64,000 nt of DNA, taken from assembly GCF_000972845.2 (NCBI RefSeq), contig NC_040016.1, positions 15,662,967-15,726,966 on the forward strand, read 5' to 3'. Positions 13,301 through 24,449 of the stretch are shown piece after piece. Made by a program: the position numbers and the translations under genes. How positions within the stretch are numbered: the stretch's first letter is position 1; the number at the start of each line of letters is the position of its first letter. Origin of the DNA: Larimichthys crocea (Eukaryota; Chordata; Actinopteri; Sciaenidae). Under the pieces are notes generated by a model, which had not been told where the DNA came from, ran no database searches, and saw only the letters and a program-made list of their open reading frames with translations.

Positions 13301-14284
13301 GAGCTCCTGGCCCTGGTCCAGGCCCTGGAGTGGCTCAGAGCCATGACTGGGACAGTGAATACTGCAATCGGGAGTGTGGCAACCACTGCAGGTCTGTAAA
13401 GACAGAGGAGGCTGTTTTATTTGCTCCGCATAGTCTGTTTTCCACAATAACCTTTGTTACCACAACTTGTCAAATCATATAGTCTTGAATGACATTTGGA
13501 ATGAAGAAAAATGAATTGAGTTCAGCCGGCCAGTTTGATGTATATTGTACTCAAAGCGAAAAGAAACAGCTTATTATGAAAAAGTACAAAATGTCAAGAT
13601 AATGTGACTCCACTGTTGCCTTTTTGATTTAAGGTTTTTTGGTTGAATTTATCAAATAGATACGGCCCAATCCAAGTCTCCAGACCAGAACTCTCTCAGA
13701 AATAAGCATATATAGTCATGTCGGCTGTCTCTCCTACTGCTTTCACAATATAAGCGTTAAAAATTGTCAGCTCCATTCCAGTGAGACAGAGGAGACAGCT
13801 GGAGAGGTAATGGTGAGATAATAGAGCTTGTCATGTGTTTGTCAGACAGCAGTAAAAAACAGATGTTCCTAACACAAGTTTTCACTGTTATTGTTTGGCA
13901 GACTGTGCAGTCCTGCAGCACTGGAAGATATTCTAAGTCTACAGCACTCGTCGTGCTAAAGTACTTTGAAACGTTTCGTTTATTTATAAGGTTTGGTTAG
14001 AGCACGGTAGAAGCTAAGAGAATGGAGTGTTTTGGATTAAACCGTAGCCATCTGGGAATAAAAAAGCATTTGCAATCATAGCAAAATACACCTTTTTCTT
14101 CCTGTTCTTTTGTATTTGAATCCATCTTTTTCTTTACTGCCGTATCTTTGTTCATAACCTGTGCCTCTGTTTTTCTTTACTGCCGTATCTTTGTTCATAA
14201 CCTGTGCCTCTGTTTTTTTTTGTTTTGTTTTTTCTCTCCAGTGGCAGCATGATTGGCAGGGACAAGCCACTCTACCTCACCTGA
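2928..14284 (+). CDS. tox2: tox2, TOX-family HMG-box transcription regulator (3' part of gene, six coding exons)
   Basis: Joined exons 2928-3194, 4629-4859, 10116-10196, 12741-13151, 13243-13391 and 14242-14284 give 1182 nt, or 393 residues plus a TGA stop. All junctions are GT-AG and frame is kept. In order the product has a His/Gln-rich stretch, a Ser/Pro-rich linker ([17 protein letters not shown]), a lysine-rich nuclear localisation stretch, a single HMG box (DPNEP at residue 115 to about residue 185 of the visible part) and a Pro/Gln/Ser-rich C-terminal region ending [11 protein letters not shown] proteins are nuclear factors that bind distorted DNA; known roles of TOX2 are in lymphoid and reproductive-axis regulation. 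I prefer tox2 over tox because of [28 protein letters not shown] after the box, and the DWDS...ECG...C tail. Exon 5 ([10 protein letters not shown]) is somewhat closer to TOX. The N-terminus, probably 100 or more residues, lies left of the window. The downstream neighbour snta1 is convergent. Confidence 0.87.
3195..4628 (+). other. tox2: tox2 intron between exons A and B
   Basis: This 1.43-kb intron is bounded by gtactg and cttccag. I see only AT-rich DNA and an A-run near 3460, with no second gene or recognisable repeat. Confidence 0.7.
4629..4859 (+). CDS. tox2: tox2 exon B: nuclear localisation stretch and most of the HMG box
   Basis: The acceptor is gatggtcttccag and the donor is cagaaacag|gtagat, giving 77 codons in phase 0-0. 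The exon encodes a [13 protein letters not shown] basic tract, then [20 protein letters not shown] and on through the second helix to GLGEEQKQ. The family usually has Gln where this copy has Thr (NEPTKP). That change lies at the N-terminal edge of the box and should not disturb the fold. This is the most diagnostic exon for the family. Confidence 0.95.
5367..5445 (+). mobile_element. Fragment of a hAT-like non-autonomous DNA element
   Basis: The sequence caggagtgtctaaatg, followed by cttggagggcc and ggcgggcca, resembles the common teleost terminal pattern CAGGGGTGTCAAACT...GGGGGCC. I recall this as a hAT-type short element. Only one end is visible and no target duplication was found. The match is from memory of the family pattern. 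Confidence 0.4.
6885..6960 (+). repeat. (CT)n microsatellite
   Basis: An almost pure CT tract of about 75 bp with a few interruptions, inside the tox2 intron between exons B and C. Confidence 0.9.
7990..8075 (+). repeat. Duplicated poly-T/poly-G block
   Basis: Two successive units each have about 20 T followed by a run of about 10 or more G, then a taatttcccaaggg or ttaattcccgaagg tail. A degraded third unit with the order gcgtttttt-ggg-gcgttattcctcaagg lies at about 8117-8144. Homopolymer lengths are likely to be unreliable. Confidence 0.75.
8640..8960. promoter_or_regulatory. Candidate conserved non-coding regulatory block, TAAT-rich
   Basis: About 320 bp of the tox2 intron holds roughly a dozen TAAT/ATTA homeodomain cores (for example gtaattaactgg, gctaatgaatcc, ggaataattagac, gttaaattaatttg), with no simple repeats. 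This composition is typical of developmental enhancers, but conservation cannot be tested here. Confidence 0.35.
10116..10196 (+). CDS. tox2: tox2 exon C: end of the HMG box (helix 3)
   Basis: This 27-codon exon is flanked by tttgctcctgcag and gtaaccatgg. It reads [20 protein letters not shown] followed by RASLVSK. The size and phase match the equivalent exon that I recall from other TOX genes. The Arg in YKRK and the Ala in LKAL favour TOX2 over TOX, which has YKKK and LKQL. Confidence 0.93.
10197..12740 (+). other. tox2: tox2 intron between exons C and D
   Basis: This 2.5-kb intron has a (TG)26 tract at 10335-10386 and a repeat-poor stretch at about 10940-11140. The stretch contains TAAT cores and gaaaacaagcaccttgatta. 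No other gene was recognised. Confidence 0.7.
10335..10386 (+). repeat. (TG)26 microsatellite
   Basis: A pure TG dinucleotide tract of 52 bp in the tox2 intron, 139 bp after the exon C donor. Confidence 0.95.
12741..13151 (+). CDS. tox2: tox2 exon D: Pro/Ser/Gln-rich C-terminal region
   Basis: The acceptor is ttcccttttag and the donor is cagcag|gtacag, giving 137 codons in phase 0-0. The exon begins [12 protein letters not shown] and is rich in Pro, Ser, Gln and His ([43 protein letters not shown]). This fits the low-complexity C-terminal region of TOX proteins, whose activating role I infer from the family. No folded domain is visible. Confidence 0.9.
13243..13391 (+). CDS. tox2: tox2 exon E: Gly/Pro-rich segment and Trp/Cys motif
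   Basis: The exon follows a 91-bp intron (acceptor tcttactccag) and ends in a split codon, tgc ag|gtctgt. It encodes [15 protein letters not shown], a GPGPGPG stretch and [15 protein letters not shown]. The Asp-Trp-Asp and Cys pattern near the C-terminus resembles the TOX2 tail. Confidence 0.88.
14127..14212 (+). repeat. Perfect 43-bp tandem duplication next to the tox2 last-exon acceptor
   Basis: Two identical 43-bp copies, 14127-14169 and 14170-14212, each run from tttttctttactgccg to cctgtgcctctg. The second copy abuts the T-rich tract of the last tox2 intron, so the duplication places two pyrimidine-rich tracts before the acceptor at 14240-14241. Confidence 0.9.
14242..14284 (+). CDS. 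tox2: tox2 terminal coding exon: conserved C-terminal tail and stop
   Basis: The acceptor is tttctctccag. The split codon AG|T gives Ser, then [13 protein letters not shown] and TGA at 14282-14284. Only 14 residues are encoded here, but the DK(A/S/P)LYLT ending is shared by TOX and TOX2, which makes the exon secure despite its size. A perfect 43-bp tandem duplication lies just upstream of its polypyrimidine tract. Confidence 0.9.
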
Positions 14285-14894
14285 AACTGAAGATCATGCT
14301 CTGTCAACAAATACGACACCGAGGAGTCTACTCCCCCCCACCGACCCCACCCCCATCCCCTGACCCCCCCCCCACCCCCATCCCCTGAACCTTCTTCTGA
14401 TGCACACACCTACACACAGTTCACACTTAACATACAGTACAATTACATACATACTGACGCAAACACACACACACACACACAAACACATTTCACCTCCCAG
14501 ATACCACCACCACCACCACCACCACCTTTTTTGTCAATGTAATAATTATTTCTCTAAGTTTCTAGAAGAACTTGTGACCAGAGCTTTTTGAATAGATGAC
14601 TGCTGTCTGTACCACTTAATGTATTAGCAGTCCTCTCGCTGTTTAAAAAATTTGCCAAGCACTTATGAAGCCCCCCTCTCCCCTCGCTCCCTCCCTCCCT
14701 CCTCTCTGAGTTGTGTTTTCTATGCCCTCTCCAATACAGGCTGGGCTGTGGAGCACTCATCTTCTGTGTCCCCATCGAAGTCCCCTCAGGGACCCCATCC
14801 AGCTTTAATTAGAATGAGAAGAAAAAAATACTCTTCCTCTTCTTTAATCATTTTTAATTTCCTTTTGTGTTCTTTTTTTTCTTTTCTTTCTTTC

Positions 14895-14919
14895 TGTTGT
14901 TGTTGTTGTTGTTGTTGCT
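14895..14919 (+). repeat. (TTG)n trinucleotide repeat
   Basis: A short TTG repeat of about eight units within the probable tox2 3' UTR. Confidence 0.85.
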
Positions 14920-15244
14920 GTTTTATTTATTTCTGGCTTGCAAATTTGTTCCTTTTTTTTTGCCAATAAGCGTTGGGCCCTGTACTGTAGAAAAATATTA
15001 ACTTCTAGTAGGTTCAGCGCAGGCTTAGATGTTATGGTAGCTTTGCTTAAGGGCCTGCAAATTAATACAAAAAGCTTGGGTCAGGAAGAGAAACAAAACA
15101 AAAAAAAGAATCTTTTTTTAATATTAAAGACCTGTCGAGGTCTACTGAGCTGTCACAGTGTGATTGTAAATATCACTTTTATGGGATCAAATTGGGAATT
15201 GGAAGTCCAGATAGATTTGTTTCTTCTTTAATATTACATGTAAG

Positions 15245-15250
<6 letters not shown>

Positions 15251-15310
<60 letters not shown>
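15251..15310 (+). repeat. (TG)30 microsatellite in the tox2 3' UTR
   Basis: A pure 60-bp TG tract about 970 bp after the tox2 stop codon. If transcribed it would give a long UG repeat, a known class of binding site for RNA-binding proteins such as the CELF and TDP-43 families. The functional link is inference. Confidence 0.92.
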
Positions 15311-15312
<2 letters not shown>

Positions 15313-15526
15313 TGGACGTTAGAATGTACCCCATTCATGACGTGTGCAGTTGAGTGTGTATGTGTGTATGCGCACGGACACACACACTTTCGTGCGAGAG
15401 TGTTTCAGTGTTCAAGTGTCGAGTCTTTCTCGTGAATTTTAACAGCCTTGTGCAGCTGGATTTCAGAGGAGTATTTCACACTCTCGTTCTTGCATTAAAT
15501 CTGTGCTCACTGGTGTGTTTTTTTCC

Positions 15527-15532
15527 AATAAA
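15527..15532 (+). terminator. tox2: Candidate proximal polyadenylation signal (AATAAA) for tox2
   Basis: The hexamer AATAAA lies in ttttccaataaagttcaatc, about 1.24 kb after the stop codon, with TG-rich DNA upstream. It may be an alternative, shorter 3' end. Confidence 0.35.
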
Positions 15533-16370
15533 GTTCAATCTAAAACTGAATACACAATATGTGTCCTGCAGATCATTAAATGGAAAGAGCCAGGTGAGAG
15601 ATAGAGAAGAGCAAAGCGATAGAAAGAGAGAAAGAAACGCTGTGAGATAAAATGAGATATAATGTTGCAGGTGGAAAAAAAGATGAAAAAAAAGAAAAAA
15701 GATATTGCCTCAAAATGCCCCGTCCCCACCCCGTTCCCCCCATCCCTCCCTTTTCTTATTTTGTCTGACCATAAAGTCAATTTTTGTCTCCTCGACATGC
15801 AGAAGTGCAGTAATGAAATATGTGAATGGAGCCATCACATCCACATTACAGTGATTTTTATAAGTTTCTAGTTGGTGTTTGGTTGTGTTGATCTCATCTT
15901 TTTAACTTTTTGTGTGATTAACAGAAATGCATTTTGCTGACAAAGACATCTGTATTTATCTCTTTACTGTAGCATAATTTCAGTTTTAGTTGTTACAGAA
16001 CTATAACATTTTAAGTTGTGTAAAAAAAAAAACCCTGCCAATTGTAGTTATTTTATTTGTAAAGCCAGTAATGATAAATATTTTAAATGGTTATCAATAT
16101 ATTGTTTTTCGCTAGTTGCCCATCAGCCATTTGACAGGTTTTCTTATTTATGAGAGAAATTAGATCACTTTTTGCTTCTTTCAATGGAGGTGTATTTTTA
16201 TTCCTATTTTATTGTTTGTTTTTTTCCTCCCTCTCTGGTTTGATAAAACTGATGATGACAACATTGATTTTGTTTCTTTATTTTTTACATTTTAGGTGCT
16301 GCTCCTTTCTTTCCCCCTTGCCAGCAGCATCTGTTTGTGTCACAATGCTTCTTTTATTTCAAACCTGCAT

Positions 16371-16376
16371 AATAAA
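16371..16376 (+). terminator. tox2: Candidate distal polyadenylation signal (AATAAA) for tox2
   Basis: AATAAA follows aaacctgcat and precedes an A-run, then gtgatcatgtctgatgcctg, a plausible downstream G/T-rich element. It lies about 2.09 kb after the stop codon. Confidence 0.45.
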
Positions 16377-17247
16377 AAAAAAAGTTTAAAAGTGATCATG
16401 TCTGATGCCTGTTAATTTTACTTTTGGTCTCTTTTCATCCTGTTCTCTAATGAGATGATCACACCTTTTTTCCTTTTTTTTTTTAAAGACATGATAATCG
16501 TTGTTTTAAAGATCCACCAACACCCACATCTTACTGTACCTTACAGTGTATTTGCGCTTAAGAAGGTCGCATTTGTATCCTATATTTATATTTAGCTCAG
16601 GGCTCCAATGGCATTAGCTAATTAGCTATGGATGCAGTGTACACCAGCCAGCGTGGTGATATTGCCAGTAAACTATCTTAACAAACAAGAGAGCAGATGC
16701 GAGAAGACGTTTGCTTTGCTTGTGAAAGTGGTGCATCGTAGGCGTCTAGTGTGAGATAAAGAGAACAGAGAAATGCAATGTGCACACAAACTCAGGCAAC
16801 CGTCCAAGTACTGATTTTACCCCAATTGCACACGTCTTAGAGACTTTCTGAGAGAGAGGAGGAGAGATTGAAATGGAACTGTCACGATCCTTCCATTCAA
16901 TGTTTAATTCATTTTACGTCTGCCTGCCGTCTCTTCCTCAATACTATTGAATTGCCAAATAGATCATTATTGGACAATTGGAAAACCTGCCACTTTGTGA
17001 TATGACACACATTATTTGAAAATCACAGTCATACATTCTTAATGCAATGCCAGATAAAAGAGGTTTTGGGTGCAGCCACACAGCCCTGTCTCTGTGCCTT
17101 TTGTGTACATACTGTCATGTTTGTATGAATATCTGCTTATGTGTTTTTTCTCTCTCTCTTCTTTTCTGTGTTTGGGTGTTGCCTCTCCTCTCTCGCTGTA
17201 GATACATTTGTGCATACATGGTAACAATATTCCATTTCTTATTTCAG

Positions 17248-17462
17248 ACATTTTCCTTTACTGCACATTCTCTCTGCACGTCCGCAGACGTGCTGGCAGT
17301 CAATGTCTTTTGTAATACTGTAGTAAATACTGCAAGAAGACAGTATCAATTTGACACTTCTGTCAGAACCCTTAATCCCATCCCTCGTCTCAGAGTCAAA
17401 GTCATGAGGCCAACAGAGATTGAAAAGCTACGATTTATGGTGGAGGGTGCCATTGAAAAGAG
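17248..17462 (+). other. Exon-like open stretch of unknown identity
   Basis: A good acceptor (ttccatttcttatttcag) at 17247 and a good donor (aaaag|gtgaatg) at 17462/17463 bracket an open frame of about 72 codons. The peptide includes NPIPRLRVKV and RPTEIEKLRF. I do not recognise it, and no linked exon was found, so it may be chance or a non-coding RNA exon. Confidence 0.2.
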
Positions 17463-19740
17463 GTGAATGCAGCTGCCTTGTTAGTTCCCATAGATTTGAA
17501 AAGACCACTGCAGCAACAAAATGGATGACATCAGTAATAGCAGGCTGGCTGACAAAGATGAGGTCAGTGTGGTATCCATCTAGAAGCTGAATAAAAGTGA
17601 TGCAAAATTGCTATAAAGTCACTATTAAACACTGAATCAAATGTGATTGCAATCATTTTTGAACGTGATTCTGATATACGTCATGTTTTTGACATGAAAC
17701 CAGGTTAATATAGGTCAGCAGTATAGGTCATTAAAACTCGCCCTTATTAAATCAAAATGGAATTTAAACAATAATTAACCTTTGTGTTTCCTTTTGGACC
17801 CATGTGTTTGGTGTTCAAGCTACAAATAGTATCTTTCAGGCTTTGGGGTTCTAACCAAATCATTTTATTGAGGTTTAATTTATGAAGAAACAAGTGTCCA
17901 GGGTCCTAAAAATGAAACATTTTAGGACAATGTACGACAACTCAGCAACTTAGTAAAACAAAACGAGTTCCGCTAAATGTTTTTCGACTGTAGGAAACTG
18001 TGTGCATGACTATCAATTATTTATTCATTTATGTATGCTACCTATTATTAAAACTACAACTATGCATGTACGACAGCCTGAGCAGGTTTGCAGATGATGA
18101 GGTCAACCTCAGTGTGTGTGAGTATTCATTTGTGGAGTCCCACTGTTCAACGGTGGAAAATTTCCATTACTGTCAGACTTGTGAGAGCCACCCTGCAAAA
18201 AAAAAAAAAAATCATTTATTTTCTTGTGTACTTTTGTTGCTTGTTGTTGTGGTGGAGCGATGTACCATCACCAGCTTTTCATGTGAAAGCAAACATAAAT
18301 ATGGTTAATCTGACCACATGATACATCGAACTAGCTGGTGCTTCGCTGTCCTTTGAGTTTAAACTGAGGCAGGCGAAAAGGTCAGCGCTTTCAGTGAACT
18401 AAAGGCTAGTGAATACAGAGAGCACCAAACGCGTGAAGCTTCTTACAGATCAGCTACTGTAGCATACAGACAAAACGTGTCAGTTGCAACTTTGGTGCTG
18501 CGGTGGAGCAACAAACAGCAGGAAATGTGGGTGGTTTTAACAAGAAATGGGTGTCGCTTTGTGTTCAGAATCAGTTAAGGTTTCTTTTTTATGCTGACTG
18601 TACTGCACAAAATGAATTTGTACCTTAACACATAATATTTCCCTAAAATGTTTTAAACAATTAATTAACAACTGTGTATTTTATTTGTGCAGAATTGATT
18701 GTCCAATATATTTAATTCAGCATTATAGCAACTTATACAAAGGTTAAAAAAGTTATTATTCATGTCATCACAATCACTTTGTGTAGAAGATATCCAACAA
18801 GGCACAAGAACGCTGAAGCAAACAAAAGGTGACAAAATATAACACGTGAGGTACAAGGCACACGTGTGGTTTCACACCTATAGACGATTACGTAATCCAG
18901 GGTAGATGCAATGTCAGCCTTTGCAACCATCGCTGCAAGCAGTTGCCAAATTTAGTCAATTTCCTGTTTTTCTTTTTTTTAATATTACAAATAATTAAAT
19001 GCTTAAAATGGTTTCGCAGCCTTTTAAAGATTAAGCAGTGCAATTTTATCTACACATAAAATTCCCCCTGAGATTCATTATGAAACATCAGGTGATGAAG
19101 AATTTCTCTCTATGACTGGATTCAGCACAATTTGAATGTCTCAATATCAATTTGCTTCGCACACTGCAGGATCGTGGCGTTATCCGTGACATTGTATGTT
19201 CAAAGTAACAAAAATAATTGTTAAAAAAAAATAAAAAATCCAACTAAACTAGCTGGCAAGTGGTGCAAATGGTGGGGCAGGCAGGTCATCTCTTGCTGTA
19301 GTTTTGGTGGCGGGGCCTTGTGGTTCAAGAGAATCTCACAGAAATTACATTTTCTATTTTTAATCACCTTTTTTGCTCTTCCCACTGGATTGTCCTTCTC
19401 GTTTATACTCTGACTGCACAAAGCCAACATATCCAATATCCTGTTTCAAATTTTCAAATGTTGCTGCTGTTAATGGTTGGTCGATGAAAAAAATTGCAAT
19501 ACATTATGCTATTTAAGCTTGGCTCAGTATCTGCTGGATGTGTAAATGTTGTTTGGTACCGAGGTTGGCATAACACCTGCTAACATTTGTCAGCGTTGAG
19601 TTGACTGCGTAAGTGGGCAAAAAAAAGGTTGATATTATCTAATAATGATGCAAATAATAAACAATTTATAGTGCACGTCATATGTAATCACAAGTAAAGT
19701 GTTTCACAACATAAGAACAGATTTAAACTCAACTCAGGTG

Positions 19741-19870
19741 TGTTTTATTGTTATTTTAACCATATACAGACAGTACACAGTGAAACGAGACAGTGTTTCA
19801 CCAAGGCCCATGGTGCTACATGGATAAAACATAAAACATAGTGCAGACAGGATTATGTGAAAGTCCAAAC
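19741..19870. mobile_element. Possible teleost dispersed-repeat fragment
   Basis: The stretch includes catatacagacagtacacag, gaaacgagacagtg and ggcccatggtgctacatg. These resemble a repeat I recall from fish genomes (...accacggtgctacat...aaaacataaaacatagtgca...). Class and ends are unknown. Confidence 0.3.
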
Positions 19871-21315
19871 TAGACATAAAATATTATATAACGTAGTACA
19901 TAGCTTGTAAAAACTTTCAGATTATGAGTCATACTCTAACTACTAATCACATATAAACATGATGCTTTACCAATTTTAGTGCCACCCCCATGTCAGGTTA
20001 CTGGAAGAAAGATTTGAATAAACCACCACAAAACAAAAAAGACACAAAATGCTAATTACATATTTTATTTTATTTTTGAGCTCTCATTTACAGCATTTGA
20101 TAACTGGAATCAATAACGCTAATAATCATAATGCATGCGTTTACATGTTTTGTTTTTTAGGTGTGTGATTGTGTCAGCAGATTATTCTTAGTATTAAGTA
20201 TTCTTAGTCTTATTAGGACGACAGAAAGGACGTGAACAGGCTGATATTGCACTTTTGATCTTTATGGGCACGTGGAAATCATGGTTGAGAGAGCACATGG
20301 TGCATAAGGTGGCTAAAAGAGGGACTTTAAAGGGTAGTCTCCCTCTCTCTCTCTCTTTTTCTCACATTTGGCTGTGGGCAGTACAGGGCAGGAGCCCACA
20401 TCCCTGAAGAGAAACCACTGTGCTCACTGACTAAGAGGTAAAATAGTAGTGCCACACATTTCTCTATCTCAGCAGTTCCTATGTCTTAACTTGAAGTGGA
20501 GATGAGTCAGACTGAGAACCACACACATAACCATTTTCTCATCAACCCTGCAGTCGTCTGTGAAAGTCAGCTCTCTTTATGTCCTGTATCACCTCACACT
20601 GGAGCCACAAAAAATGGGACCAGCCACATGCAGTCATTTCAGATGTTTGTTAAACACTGCAGCTGCTCTATTTGTGCAATATCGCCCACACATGCTGCAC
20701 CTTATCCTCCGATAATTGCATGTTGGAGAGAGTGTTAGAGAGAAATGGTTGTGTTAGTGTAATAAGGTTCTGGTCCAGATGTTTGGGATTAAAGGCTTGT
20801 TATGAAAATACAATATAGTTACTCAGGAACTAAGGTATTCAGCTCTGTCATGCACATGGCATGTAGCACTATTTAAAAAGGCTTGAAGATGAGATTGGGA
20901 AAGGATTCAATTGAATATAGTGCAACATGTTGGCATGTTGTATAATAGACAGTCCGAGCATTTGGTGGTGAAAAACATTCATGTTCTTAAAATCAGCACC
21001 ATAGCAACCAAGCTGTGGAATATGTTTTGCCAATATACAGTAAATTTAACTTCACAATACATTTTTACTAACTTATTCCTTAGCCTGTCATTGCTATGAT
21101 ACCCTTTGAACCAGTGATACTTAATTTGTACCTTATCAATCAATTCGTATCTATATTCATCAAACACAAAACATTTAGGACACATTTATGAGGAAAATAA
21201 CTCTTGTTTGAATGTATCCAATGATTTGATTGTGGAATGTTCCTCTTTCTTAATTAACTGAAAGCAACAAACCACAATTACAATGATTTCTGGTGAAGAA
21301 ATAAATACGTACAGC

Positions 21316-21681
21316 CAGTGGTGTACTCAGGTTGTCTGAGGGCAGGGGCAAAGAAACTTAAAAAGGCCACCAGCTGCATGAGGCGGAGCACCAGTACGCA
21401 GGAAGTTGTTATGCATTCATGGTGAAACAGTTCCTAAATAAGATTAAAAGAGTTTTATTATGTGACTCAATGTACTACTCCTCTGTACTAAAAACACACA
21501 GAGAACTATTTACTATTTAACCATTCAGAGGTACATAGAGGCCAACTAATTTTCTAGCATGTAGGGCAGCTTGTATGGCACTGCATCACATTTCCCTTAC
21601 TGGCAGGACATCCTTGAGGGCACTTTATCACATTTTCTTGCACACAGGGCTACCGTAGAGGGCACTTTATCATGTCAGGCT
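21316..21681. mobile_element. Possible dispersed-repeat remnant with internal near-repeats
   Basis: It begins cagtggtgtactcaggttg, a hAT-like CAGTGG end. Downstream it carries near-copies of gagggcactttatcac at 21616-21631 and 21657-21672, with a weaker one (gtatggcactgcatcac) near 21574. No opposite end or target duplication was found. Confidence 0.4.
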
Positions 21682-24449
21682 TTTTTTTTTTTTTTAGGGA
21701 GATCTACTTTGTGCAGAGAAAATATTTCTCCCATGCAATGTGCCACACATTTAAAGAAACACATTCTTCATACAAAGAAAAGGAACATGCTTCAGACATG
21801 CAAACCATAAAACACCATTTTGCCAAGTGTAAAGGAGGACATGAGGGTTGTGTTCATGCTCTCAGTATCTCTAACAGTAGTCTTCTGCACTATAGTAGAA
21901 ATGTCTGTACAACAAAGAAACAAAGGGACCATCCAGCATAGTTTTGTTTTAAGCTGGAATTTTACTTTCTGTATAAGGAAGCGAGGGTCCACATGCAGAC
22001 TCTGTGCCGGCATCTTCATACCTCCAATTTGTTTGTTGTGGCTACTACGCTACAAGACCACTATAAGTGCGCATATTCCTGTAGACACTGATGTACTGTT
22101 GAAGTGGCCAGTCCTTTATTCACCTTTTTAGCTGAGGTTAGGCAGTGGCTGAGCATGCGGAAAGACCGGCTTATCCAAATAGTTATGATATTGACTATTT
22201 ATTGACTATCTAACCATTCCACAAAACATCCATCCAGGCAAGTCATATTCGCCACCACACAATGAAATACCTTTTACACTAACTAGCCTTTTAACTAATT
22301 CAGTAACATGTTTCCTTCCATAATAATTTCTTTCATAAATGAAAATACCAGTAGTAACTCAAAACAGATTTAGCATATTTCCCTAATCTTAAAAAATCAA
22401 TATGGCTCCAAGAACTGTGCATAAGTAAACAAGTCTTCCAAGTGGACTCCAATAAGTAGTATATACACGACTACTATGTGGCCTTGGTGCCAATAGCTGT
22501 TCGTGTACATGTATGCTTTAGATATAGGTCTAATGGAAATATATCTTAATTTGAATAGTTAAGTTGGATAATGCTACTTAGCTTAGTTAGCTTTTTAGCT
22601 TTTAAGTGAGTTGCTAGTTAATTTAAATACTAACTCAAAATAAAATTAGCATGAGGACAAAGTAATTTATTTAATTTAAACTTATTTAGGCACCGTGAGC
22701 TCCAGTGTGTCTGACACACGTCACACTTAAGTATTTTTTCTTTTACTAATTTATGTATCTGCAGAATCCAGAATGCTTTGTACTTGTTTGTAATGTCCAT
22801 ATTTCAAATCCAATATAATGTTCCGTCCAAGTCCTATCACTCTATTATGTTTGTGAGACAAACCTTTTCTTCATTCCCATGGGACATTTATTTGTTTTTG
22901 TTAGTTGCTGCATTCATTAGAATCAAATACAACAAAATCAATTTCTTATTCTTGAGTTTTCTCTATTTCGGTCTCTCTTCCAAGTAATGACACTTTCTGT
23001 CACTCTAAAGTGTTTTCAATCAGTCTCTTGGTTTTAATGAAATTGACTTAAAAGGCTTGGAGCCGAAAAAAAAATGGGGATTGAATTCTAACTCAGGATT
23101 CAATTCAAAGGACCATCATGGGCTAAATCATTCACAGAGAGTTCCAGGTGCCAGCACACAAACCCTGATGAAGGTCACGTGGTGACAACGTGTGGGTTTT
23201 ACAAATAAATATTTGTTCTCAGTTGAAATAATTTTACTTCTTTTTCCTCAATGTTAGTCATCCATTCTTTGAGTCAGTACAGTGGGTGCAGTTGTATCAG
23301 AATAACTTTTTCAATAATGAGTAGACCCACCATGGAGATGGGCAGCAGCTGTTGAAGCTGTAGTAGTCCACCTAAGTGAGAGACAGGTCATGAGTTTATG
23401 AGTAGTGTGACTCAGATTGGTGCTGAAGTTTTCTGAGCCTTTTAAGTATGCAAGAAAAATACTGGAACTAAAATTCTGCTGAATTCTACAGGCTGACAAA
23501 TGCAAATTTCAAATAATCTGTGAGAATTCTGAATGCTACTGGAGATGCAACCCTATATATATGTAAATACAACTCTGAATGAATGTATGTGTCCCAACGG
23601 CAGAGTGTAAATGCACAACTGTCAAACAGTCATTTGTTTTTCCAACTATGTCTGCTCTCGCTATACAATGTCTGCTTTTTGCGCTCATGTTTAGGCACTC
23701 AAAGCGCTTGGTGAAGGTTACTGAAAGACTGTGGTCTTGGTAAAATACTGAAGTTGTCAAAAATGACTGAAAGCATAATACAGGACGTGTTTACTTTGTT
23801 AACATTTAACTTAAACCACAATCTTTCCCTAACCCTTTAAGTACTTTAATTATCTAAATCTAACCACATGTGGGATCAAGATGCCGAATCAGCCTGCAGT
23901 GTCAAAACCCTGCACTTTGTGTGTCCAACATGCCCACAGACCACCTCCCTTTGGGATCAGGACGACCAAAAATGTAGTGCTCCATCCAGGCAGCAGTTAG
24001 ATTCTGTAAAGAAATGAGCAGTACTACAAGATCATATTTTAATCCTTTCACCGGGGGAAGGGTGTCCAAAATCTTCCATCCCTGACTAATGTAGGTATAG
24101 GTATAACAATGCTGACATAACATAACTCAATTACATCACATGATTTTCATTAGCATGCAGAGTTTGACCAATTGCTATGGAAATGCAGATGTTCCAAGTT
24201 TCCATATTTTCTGAGTACTAAGAGCTTCTTATCTATGTTAGTTGAAAGTTGAGCTTCATAGTTTATTCTTGAACTTGGAAATCTGGCAAAATAAGATTCA
24301 TTAGCTCTTCTGGTGTTTTTGTTGTTGTTTGTTTTGTTTTTTAAATATAATATCACATGATCTTCATACAATTAAATGAATGGTTGAGTTGTTCAAGACT
24401 GATATTTGACACTGTATGTGCTAAATGTGTCAGTATCAAAACAAGACTA

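Larger units (their letters stand above)
14285..16395 (+). other. tox2: Probable tox2 3' untranslated region
   Basis: After the stop there is a C-rich patch (14330-14385), short CA and CAC repeats, a (TTG)n tract at 14895-14919, a 60-bp TG tract and then AT-rich DNA. The first AATAAA on this strand near the gene is at 15527-15532, and a second is at 16371-16376, followed by a T/G-rich stretch. The length of about 2.1 kb is inferred; no transcript evidence is available here. Confidence 0.5.

Noticed and set aside
16150..16389. Open frame rich in Phe/Leu resembling a membrane protein
   Set aside because: It is produced by T-rich DNA of the tox2 3' UTR and ends at the polyadenylation signal.
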